27,338 nt of DNA, from NCBI GenBank assembly GCA_046155725.1, contig JBJXFT010000067.1, positions 1 to 27,338 of the forward strand. Reading direction: 5' to 3'. The notes below the pieces were generated by a model. The model was not told where the DNA came from. It saw only the letters and a list, made by a program, of their open reading frames with translations, and did not search any database. Below are positions 14,851-21,176 of this stretch, piece by piece. The position numbers and the translations under genes were made by a program. This stretch comes from M3007 sp046155725. Lineage in GTDB: Bacteria; Bacteroidota; Bacteroidia; Chitinophagales; Saprospiraceae. Positions within the stretch are counted from its first letter, which is position 1, and every line of letters starts with the position of its first letter.

Positions 14851-16284
14851 ATGAAATCTTTGAGCCTCCCTCTTTCAGTCGTTGGCCTTCTTCTGGCCTT
14901 CGCATTCAATCTTTCATCTCAAACGACCCCTACGGAGCAACACCTCTTCATCCTCGATTGCTCTGGTTCGATGTGGCAAAAAATCGGTGAGGAACACAAA
15001 ATCACCGTTGCCAAACGGGTGATGAAAAACCTCGTGCAATCCCTGCCCGCCAATGCCCATGCGGGTCTGATTGCCTACGGCCACAACCGCAAAAGCGACT
15101 GCGACGACATCGAAACCCTCGTGCCGCTGGCTCCACTCAACAAGTCGGCGTTTTCCGCAAAACTGGATGCCATCAACCCGCAGGGCAAAACACCCATTGC
15201 CAAATCCATCGCCCACGCGCTGGCGGTGGCGAAAACGGCAGTGGCGCCCGTGACTATTATCCTCGTCAGCGACGGGTTGGAGACTTGCGAGGGCAACGCC
15301 TGCGATTTGGTCAAACAAGCGCGCGCGCAGGGCACCAAAACCACCCTTCACGTCGTCGGCTTTGGCATCGAGGAACATGACCTTTCCCCACTGGAATGTA
15401 TCGCTCAGGCAGGTGGAGGGCAATACTTCCCTGCCAACAACGCCGAAGAACTCAGCGGCGCACTCGAACAAACGATAGAAAAACCCGTGCTCGAAGCGGG
15501 GCTTCTTTCCGTAAAAGTTACCCTCGAAGGCAAGCCGGTGGATGCTACGCTGAAGGTGTTCAGAAAAGGAGAAACAATAGAAACTGCTATCGGCAGAACC
15601 TACACTGGTGCCGAAACCAATCCCCGCATCCTGCGGCTGCCCGCCGGAACCTACGACGCGGAAATCGCCGCCATCACCCTCGACGGCAAGCCCGTGCAAA
15701 AGTTGGCCGACTTGAAAATCAGCGCGAACGACACCCTGCGCCGGGAAATTGATTTTGCCAAAGGCAGCTTTGAAATCCTTGTCACCCGCAACGGAGACTT
15801 GTCCGACGCGGTGGTGAGGCTGTACCGCTCTGGCACAAAGGAAACGGTCACGCAGACCCGCTCCTACAAGGATGCCAAGAACAATCCCGTCAAATTCCAA
15901 GTGCTGCCCGGGCTGTACGACGTGGAAATCAGTTCCGTCGAAATCGAGGGCAAGCCTACCGCCCGCATAGAAAAACAAACGCTGGCAGGCGGGACAAAAA
16001 TCTCGCTTGCCCAACACTATAAGTCAGGGGAAATCGCCGTCGGCGCGCGTCAAGGTGGTTCGCTGGTGGATGCGACGGTCGGCGTTTATCTTAAAAAAAC
16101 GGGTGTCAACATCGCCAACGGAAGAACCTATCAAGCCGATACCTCCAATCCGAAAACATTCATTGTAGAACCGGGCGAGTACGAGGTTCGGCTGAATGCG
16201 GTAAAGCCAGCGGGCTTGGGCAAAAAAACGCTCTCCGTGACAGTGATGCAAGGAGGACGCGCTACGGTAACGGGAGAATGGTGA
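14851..16284 (+). CDS. Secreted von Willebrand factor A domain protein with three C-terminal repeats
   Basis: A 477-residue exported protein. A signal peptide (about 1-23, ending before QTTPTEQ) leads into a vWA domain (about 30-215) with an intact metal-binding MIDAS motif DCSGS (D36, S38, S40). This fold usually mediates metal-dependent protein binding. The C-terminal half consists of three related beta-rich modules of about 80 residues (starting near 223, 308 and 391). Each has a VDATLKVFRKG, SDAVVRLYRSG or VDATVGVYLKK strand, a GRTY/TRSY motif, an N-P pair and an LPAGTYDAEI/LPGLYDVEI/VEPGEYEVRL end. These resemble carboxypeptidase-regulatory or transthyretin-like beta sandwiches. No T9SS sorting domain is visible, so periplasmic location is likely. 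The ATG at 14851 starts the signal peptide. The binding partner is unknown. Confidence 0.9.
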   Translation: MKSLSLPLSVVGLLLAFAFNLSSQTTPTEQHLFILDCSGSMWQKIGEEHKITVAKRVMKNLVQSLPANAHAGLIAYGHNRKSDCDDIETLVPLAPLNKSAFSAKLDAINPQGKTPIAKSIAHALAVAKTAVAPVTIILVSDGLETCEGNACDLVKQARAQGTKTTLHVVGFGIEEHDLSPLECIAQAGGGQYFPANNAEELSGALEQTIEKPVLEAGLLSVKVTLEGKPVDATLKVFRKGETIETAIGRTYTGAETNPRILRLPAGTYDAEIAAITLDGKPVQKLADLKISANDTLRREIDFAKGSFEILVTRNGDLSDAVVRLYRSGTKETVTQTRSYKDAKNNPVKFQVLPGLYDVEISSVEIEGKPTARIEKQTLAGGTKISLAQHYKSGEIAVGARQGGSLVDATVGVYLKKTGVNIANGRTYQADTSNPKTFIVEPGEYEVRLNAVKPAGLGKKTLSVTVMQGGRATVTGEW

Positions 16285-16421
16285 AGGGAAAGGGACAAGC
16301 ACACGCCTTTGAGTTTTGACACAAGCTTCAGCGCATATTTTTTTCAAATTCTACAAAGCATTTTGCTGCGCTGCGGCTTGCTAAACTTTGATGCGTTAAA
16401 GCACCGTGGCCATTCCCACCC

Positions 16422-18074
16422 CTACCCAAACGCCTTCTCCACCGCCACAAAATCAAACTTCTCCACGTCGAAAAGGCCCCGGTCGGTCATTTTCAACTTT
16501 GGGATGACGGGCAGTGCGAGGAACGACAGCGACATGAACGGCGCGCGCAGCACACACCCGAGTTCGGATTTCACCCAGGCATCGAGCCTCGAATATTCCT
16601 CCGCCAATCGCCAGCCGTCGCTTTGGCTCATCAGCCCAGCGATGGGGAGCGAAAGGGTGCGCACATCGCCCGCGCCATTGGTGGCGGCAATGCCGCCTTG
16701 GGCTTCTATCACAGCGTTCACCACCTCGGCCAGCGCCTCGTCGGAGGTGCCCACCGCCACGATGTTGTGCGAATCGTGCGCCACGCTGCTCGCCAGTGCG
16801 CCGCGTTGGAGGCCAAAGCCCCGTACAAAGCCCAAGGCAGGTTTGGCATCGAGCGCGTAGCGGTTCAGTACCGCGATGTAGAGCAGGTCTTGGCCCACAT
16901 CAGGCATATACTGCCCCTCGCGCATTTCGCTGACCGAGCCTTCCTCTTCGCCCGTCACGATTTCGCCGTCGAACACTTTTATGACGCGGAGCTGGGGGCA
17001 AAAAAATTCCTGGAACAATTGGAAATCGCTCGCCTTTCTGGGTTTTGCCAAAAACTGGTTGGGCGCGGCCACGGACAAATGCGGGAGCAACGTCGCGCCC
17101 TGCGCGGCTACTTTCTGTCCGTCAATCCAAGTTTCCAAAACCTGAAAATCGCGCAGGTCGGCCACCCGCACAAAATCCGCCGGGTCGCCCTCGCGCAGCA
17201 AGCCGACAGGCAGGCGGTAATGCTCCACGGGGTGGACGCAAGCGGCCCGCAGCGTGTCGAACAGATCGCAGCCATGGGCAATGGCGCGGGCGGCGAGTTG
17301 GTTGATGTGGCCCTGCACGAGGTCGTCGGGGTGTTTGTCATCGGAGCAAAACATGACCTGCGCCGGGAACTCCCGAAGCAGCGGCCACAGCGCCTCGAAA
17401 TTCCGCGCTGCACTGCCTTCGCGGATAAGGATTTTCACACCGAGTTGGGCTTTTTCCTGGCCTTCGTCGTAGCGGAAACACTCGTGGTCGGTCGTGATTC
17501 CGGCGGCGAAATAGCGTCGGGCATCCTCGCCGCGCAGGCCGGGGGCATGGCCGTCCACGGGTTTGCCGAGGCGATGCGCGGCGGCGATTTTGGCCATTAC
17601 CGCTGCGTCGCCGTGCAGCACGCCGGGAAAGTTCATCATTTCGGAGAGGTAGCCGATGGCTGGGTTTTGCAGGAGTTTTTCTACATCGGCGACATCGAGC
17701 GTTGCGCCCGCCGTCTCGAAAGACGTGGCGGGAACGCAGGACGGCGCACCGAAACAAAACTTCAGGGGCGAACGCGCGGCATCGTCGAGCATGAACGCTA
17801 CCCCTTCGTTGCCCAACACATTGGCAATCTCGTGCGGGTCGGACACCGTGGCGACCGTGCCGTGCACCACCGCCATTCGGGCAAATTCGGTAGGCGGCAG
17901 CATGCTGCTCTCGATGTGGACGTGGGCATCCACGAAGCCGGGGAGGATGTAGCCAGCATCGGCAGGAACGCTGGCGATTTCCCGGATTTGGCGGATTCGC
18001 CCACCTTCCAGCGTGATTTCGGCTGGGTAGATGCGGCGTTGGTGGAGGTCAACGAGGTGGGATTGAATCGTCAT
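16422..18074 (-). CDS. ade: Adenine deaminase
   Basis: A metal-dependent amidohydrolase that converts adenine to hypoxanthine and ammonia in purine salvage. It has 550 residues, the normal length for the Ade (YicP-like) family. The metal-binding motif DAHVHIESSMLPPTEFAR begins at about residue 49 with H51 and H53. The family segments VSDPHEIANVLG (about 77-88), VDGHAPGL and ITTDHEC follow, and the C-terminal domain carries VAHDSHNIVAVG and the end of the fold (LALPVIPKLKMTDRGLFDV). The frame is uninterrupted. The ATG at 18074 fits the family start. A 215-bp palindrome-rich element begins only 21 bp upstream of this codon and must have displaced or replaced the native promoter region. The gene converges on the vWA gene across a 137-bp spacer in which I see no clear terminator. 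Confidence 0.95.
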   Translation of the reverse strand: MTIQSHLVDLHQRRIYPAEITLEGGRIRQIREIASVPADAGYILPGFVDAHVHIESSMLPPTEFARMAVVHGTVATVSDPHEIANVLGNEGVAFMLDDAARSPLKFCFGAPSCVPATSFETAGATLDVADVEKLLQNPAIGYLSEMMNFPGVLHGDAAVMAKIAAAHRLGKPVDGHAPGLRGEDARRYFAAGITTDHECFRYDEGQEKAQLGVKILIREGSAARNFEALWPLLREFPAQVMFCSDDKHPDDLVQGHINQLAARAIAHGCDLFDTLRAACVHPVEHYRLPVGLLREGDPADFVRVADLRDFQVLETWIDGQKVAAQGATLLPHLSVAAPNQFLAKPRKASDFQLFQEFFCPQLRVIKVFDGEIVTGEEEGSVSEMREGQYMPDVGQDLLYIAVLNRYALDAKPALGFVRGFGLQRGALASSVAHDSHNIVAVGTSDEALAEVVNAVIEAQGGIAATNGAGDVRTLSLPIAGLMSQSDGWRLAEEYSRLDAWVKSELGCVLRAPFMSLSFLALPVIPKLKMTDRGLFDVEKFDFVAVEKAFG

Positions 18075-18095
18075 TGCGCTATTTCGTCATTGTTT

Positions 18096-18310
18096 ATGCG
18101 AATCAAGGGTTGAGTAAAGAATGACCTCGGAGAGGTCAAACGTTGGTAGAGAATATGTCATCCAAAGGTTTTCGACCTCGGAGAGGTCGCAGGTTCTAAG
18201 GCTTTGCGCATAACGTTCGACCTCTCCGAGGTCGTTGATGCCTTTTCGTGTGATTGTTCTACCAACATTCGACCTCTCTGAGGTCGTTTTTCCGAACCCT
18301 TGATTCGCAT
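18096..18310. mobile_element. 215-bp MITE-like element with four GACCTC-N3-GAGGTC palindromes
   Basis: The ends are perfect 16-bp inverted repeats (ATGCGAATCAAGGGTT, 18096-18111 and 18295-18310), flanked by the 5-bp direct repeat TGTTT (18091-18095 and 18311-18315). The arms remain similar for about 50 bp, including a shared GTTGGTAG segment. Inside are four 15-bp palindromes at 18123-18137, 18174-18188, 18219-18233 and 18271-18285. The first two read CGG/AGA in the centre on the plus strand; the last two are their mirror images. There is no coding potential. It fills most of the 310-bp spacer between ade and the metallo-hydrolase gene; 18316-18384 shows nothing else. Confidence 0.85.
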
Positions 18311-18384
18311 TGTTTGATAGTTGTTTCAAGAAAAATCCATGAACATCAGCCTGTTCTGCACAATCTGCGACCAACCCTAAAAAC

Positions 18385-19146
18385 TCACCATTCCACCACC
18401 AACCCATCAAAAGCAAGCCTGACATTCGGTGGCAGCGTGGGATTCACCTCCGCCGCCCGGCCCATCTGGTGGCTCGTGTGGGTAAGCCAAGCCTGTTGGG
18501 GAGCAAGTCGTTCCACAAAAGCAAGACTCTCTTCGAGGTTCATGTGCGTGGGGTGTTCTCGATGGTGGAGTGCCGTGACCATCAGGTATTTCACCCCTTC
18601 CAACTTTTTCAATTCTGTTTCCGAAATGGTTTTCACGTCGGTCAGGTAGGCCAGGTCGCCGAACCGGAAGCCCAGAATCGGCAGCCGACCGTGCATGATT
18701 TCGAGCGGTTGGGCGGCGATTTGGCCAAATTGAAGGGGCGTGTCTTTGTCAATAGGCATCAGTTCGATGCGCGGCAGGCCATATACTTTTTCCATAAAAA
18801 CATAGTCGAAGCGGCGGCGTACCTCGGCGGCCACGCGGGGCAGCGCATACACGGCCATTGCTTTGGCAGAACGGTAGTTGAACGGGCGGATATCGTCCAG
18901 CCCAATCACATGGTCGTTGTGCTCGTGCGTGAGCAGGATGGCATCGAGGTGTTTCACGCCGTGGCGGAGCATCTGCTGGCGGAAATCAGGGCCTGCGTCA
19001 ATGAGCACATTGGTGATACCGTCCGTCACCAGCGCAGCCGTGCGGAGGCGGTTGTCCAAAGGGTCGGGCGAAGTGCACACCGGGCAGTCGCACCCGATGA
19101 CGGGCACACCCTGCGAAGTACCGGTGCCGAGGACGGTGATTTTCAC
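18385..19146 (-). CDS. MBL-fold metallo-hydrolase (PhnP-like)
   Basis: A cytoplasmic zinc hydrolase of 253 residues in the metallo-beta-lactamase superfamily. The start KITVLGTGTSQGVPVIGCDCPVC is typical of the PhnP/RNase Z-like branch, and the CDCPVC cysteines suggest an extra structural zinc site. The metal motif THEHNDH is at 73-79 (H74, H76, D78, H79). Later ligands are likely in the TALHHREHPTH and THTSHQMG segments. PhnP itself is a cyclic phosphodiesterase of phosphonate breakdown, but no phn genes are present, so the substrate is unknown. I chose the GTG at 19146 because it is the first residue of the conserved strand. A GTG 39 nt upstream is in frame, but that stretch contains a 16-bp repeat copied in the spacer. 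The gene follows nadB on the same strand after a repeat-filled gap. Confidence 0.88.
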   Translation of the reverse strand: MKITVLGTGTSQGVPVIGCDCPVCTSPDPLDNRLRTAALVTDGITNVLIDAGPDFRQQMLRHGVKHLDAILLTHEHNDHVIGLDDIRPFNYRSAKAMAVYALPRVAAEVRRRFDYVFMEKVYGLPRIELMPIDKDTPLQFGQIAAQPLEIMHGRLPILGFRFGDLAYLTDVKTISETELKKLEGVKYLMVTALHHREHPTHMNLEESLAFVERLAPQQAWLTHTSHQMGRAAEVNPTLPPNVRLAFDGLVVEW

Positions 19147-19154
19147 GGAGGCGA

Positions 19155-19319
19155 AGTTGAGATGGTTGAGAGCAATGGCAACCACAAATTAGTTTGACCT
19201 ATTCACCACGGAGGACACAGAGGACACGGAGGCTTTCCTCTCTGAAAATTAAACTCTGTGCCCTCCGTGTTCTTCGTGGTTAAGTAAATTTGCCGAGATA
19301 CTTAGTTGAGATGGTTGAG
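19155..19319. repeat. Hairpin repeat bounded by 16-bp direct repeats
   Basis: AGTTGAGATGGTTGAG occurs at 19155-19170 and again at 19304-19319. Between them, 19204-19232 and 19254-19280 form a long imperfect inverted repeat built from ACACGGAGG-type 9-nt units (CCACGGAGGACACAGAGG and its partner ending TCGTGGT). The region fills the spacer between nadB and the metallo-hydrolase gene. A terminator role is possible but no T-run follows. Confidence 0.75.
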
Positions 19320-19324
19320 GAGGG

Positions 19325-20935
19325 TTACAAAACAGAATGCTCCACAAACGGCAACTGCTCCGGGTAGTCGGTAGTGTAGTGAAGTCCCCGGCTTTCGCGG
19401 CGGTGCGAGGCCGAGCGGGTGATGAGGTATGCTACCGTGATGAGGTTGCGCAGTTCCATCAGTTGCGGGCTGATGGTGGTGGTTTTGTACAGTTCCTCGG
19501 TTTCTTGGTAGAGCAAAAATAGGCGGTCGAGCGCGCGTTTCAAGCGCACATTGGAGCGCACGATGCCGACGTAGTACGACATGATTTCGCGCAATTCCTT
19601 CAACCCTTGCGTGATGAGCACCATCTCCTGCGGGTCGGTGGTGCCTTCCACATTCCAGTCTGGCACCCCGTCTTGGAATGCCCAGCCGTCCAATTTTCCG
19701 ACCAAATCCTGCGCTGACCGGTGGGCGAACACCATGCCTTCGAGCAGCGAATTGGAAGCCAGGCGGTTGGCCCCGTGCAGCCCCGTGCTGCTGCACTCGC
19801 CCGCCGCGTAGAGCCGATGAATGCTCGTGCGGCCCAGCGCGTCCACCATCACGCCGCCGCAGGTGTAGTGGCAGGCTGGCACCACGGGGACCATGTCTTT
19901 CATGGGGTCAATACCGATGCTTTTGCACTTTTCGTAGATGGTGGGGAAGTGCGCCAAGAAGCCTTCTTTGTCCAAATGGCGGCAGTCCAAGTACATGAAA
20001 TCTGTGCCGCGCTTTTTCATTTCGGAGTCAATGGCGCGCGCCACAATGTCGCGCGGGGCGAGCGAAAGGCGCGGGTCGTAGCGCTGCATAAACTCCTCGC
20101 CCTCGGCAGTTTTCAAAACCCCGCCGAACCCGCGCACGGCCTCGGACACGAGGAAGGAAGGGTTTTCGCCTGCTGGGTTGTGGAGCGAAGTGGGGTGGAA
20201 CTGCATGAATTCCATGCCTTCCACACGGCCTTTGGCGCGGTAGGCCATTGCCACGCCGTCGCCCGTAGCGATGACGGGGTTGGTGGTGGATTTGTACACC
20301 TGTCCCGCGCCGCCCGTGCAAAGCACCGTGGCGCGGGCGAGGATGGTTTCGATTTCGCCGGTTTGTTTGTTCAGCGCGTAGCAGCCGTAGCACTCGATGC
20401 CGGGCGTGACGCGGATGACCATGCGCCCCAAGTGGTGCTGCGTGATGAGGTCGAGCGCGAAGTAGTGTTCGAGGATTTTGATGTTGGGGTGTTTGGCGGC
20501 CTCCTCCATCAGCGCGCGCTGCATTTCCCAGCCCGTGAGGTCTTTGTAATGCAGGATGCGGTGTTCCGAATGGCCGCCCTCGCGGGCGAGGTCGTATTTC
20601 GTCGAACCTTTTTCCTTGTCAAACTGTGCGCCCCAGCCGATGATTTCGCGCACCCGTTCGGGGCCTTCTTCCACCACGATGCGCACGATGTCGGGTTTGC
20701 AAAGGCCGTCGCCCGCGTCCAGCGTGTCGGCGATGTGTTTTTCAACATTGTCTTTTTCGAGGTCCCACACCGCCGCCACGCCGCCTTGGGCATAGCGCGT
20801 GTTGCTCTCGCCCTCGGTGGTCTTGGTGAGCACGAGTATGGGTCGGCCTGGGAACAGGCCGGCGGCTTTGATGGCGAAGCTCAGCCCGGCAATGCCCGAA
20901 CCGAGGACGAGGATGTCAGTTTTGGTGCGCGTCAT
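19325..20935 (-). CDS. nadB: L-aspartate oxidase
   Basis: An FAD-dependent cytoplasmic enzyme that oxidises L-aspartate to iminoaspartate, the first step of de novo NAD synthesis; quinolinate synthase NadA uses the product. It has 536 residues, normal for NadB. The FAD-binding GSGIAG is at 12-17, followed by the family segments TRYAQGGVAAVW (about 46-57), EGGHSEHRILHYKD, FMQFHPTSLHNP, PVVPACHYTCGGV and the GANRLASNSLLEGMVFAHR block before the helical C-terminal domain. The ATG at 20935 was chosen because the FAD fold begins six residues later; codons further upstream read through spacer repeats. A TAnnTTTG box ends four bases before this ATG. nadA and nadC are not in the window. The gene is divergent from pbpC. 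Confidence 0.96.
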   Translation of the reverse strand: MTRTKTDILVLGSGIAGLSFAIKAAGLFPGRPILVLTKTTEGESNTRYAQGGVAAVWDLEKDNVEKHIADTLDAGDGLCKPDIVRIVVEEGPERVREIIGWGAQFDKEKGSTKYDLAREGGHSEHRILHYKDLTGWEMQRALMEEAAKHPNIKILEHYFALDLITQHHLGRMVIRVTPGIECYGCYALNKQTGEIETILARATVLCTGGAGQVYKSTTNPVIATGDGVAMAYRAKGRVEGMEFMQFHPTSLHNPAGENPSFLVSEAVRGFGGVLKTAEGEEFMQRYDPRLSLAPRDIVARAIDSEMKKRGTDFMYLDCRHLDKEGFLAHFPTIYEKCKSIGIDPMKDMVPVVPACHYTCGGVMVDALGRTSIHRLYAAGECSSTGLHGANRLASNSLLEGMVFAHRSAQDLVGKLDGWAFQDGVPDWNVEGTTDPQEMVLITQGLKELREIMSYYVGIVRSNVRLKRALDRLFLLYQETEELYKTTTISPQLMELRNLITVAYLITRSASHRRESRGLHYTTDYPEQLPFVEHSVL

Positions 20936-20939
20936 GGCG

Positions 20940-20947
20940 CAAACATA
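20940..20947 (-). promoter_or_regulatory. Candidate -7 box (TATGTTTG) of nadB
   Basis: Matches TAnnTTTG on the minus strand with four bases (CGCC) before the ATG, the same geometry as at glyA and the truncated ATPase gene. No clear -33 box is visible. Confidence 0.5.
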
Positions 20948-20949
20948 CG

Positions 20950-20969
20950 CCTGCCTGCCGGTAGGCAGG
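20950..20969. repeat. CCTGCCTGCCGGTAGGCAGG palindromic spacer repeat
   Basis: A 20-nt sequence with CCTGCC/GGCAGG arms directly upstream of the nadB promoter box. Sequences of this kind recur in Bacteroidota spacers. The following 20971-21000 is a GGAATGCGGAATTCGGAATG-like spacer repeat. Confidence 0.55.
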
Positions 20970-21025
20970 GAATGCGGATTTTGGAATGCGGAATTCGGAA
21001 TGCCCCATCCTTCCCGCGCCTTTCC

Positions 21026-21033
21026 TACTTTTG
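21026..21033 (+). promoter_or_regulatory. Candidate -7 box (TACTTTTG) of pbpC
   Basis: Fits TAnnTTTG on the plus strand. If used, transcription begins near 21038. That is downstream of the ATG at 21000 and so favours the GTG at 21177 as the pbpC start. Confidence 0.4.
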
Positions 21034-21147
21034 GCGCAAAATTTTCCCGATTGAAATTCCTTTTCAAAAACAGATTTTTTATCCGTCTGAGCCTCGGCCA
21101 AAGAGCGCTCCGTCTCTGGCAACGCGCCAAGCGTGGCAGCGTAATCG

Positions 21148-21175
21148 CGTTCATCGTTCATCGTTTATCGTTCTT
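21148..21175. repeat. Four CGTTCAT-type heptamers adjoining the pbpC start
   Basis: CGTTCAT, CGTTCAT, CGTTTAT, CGTTCTT in 7-nt register, ending one base before the GTG at 21177. The reverse-complement family (ATGAACG) recurs at 26565-26592. Confidence 0.75.
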
Positions 21176-21176
21176 T

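Noticed and set aside
16623..18113. 496-codon plus-strand open frame opposite ade
   Set aside because: Antisense to a complete adenine deaminase, with no protein-like motifs.
18123..18285. CRISPR-like repeats formed by the GACCTC palindromes
   Set aside because: There are only four 15-bp palindromes, in opposite orientations, inside a terminal-repeat-bounded element. The intervals between them are unequal (36, 30 and 37 nt).
20799..21176. N-terminal extension of pbpC upstream of the GTG at 21177
   Set aside because: It overlaps nadB on the other strand, crosses the nadB promoter box and several spacer repeats, and adds about 126 residues not seen before the membrane segment of PbpC proteins.
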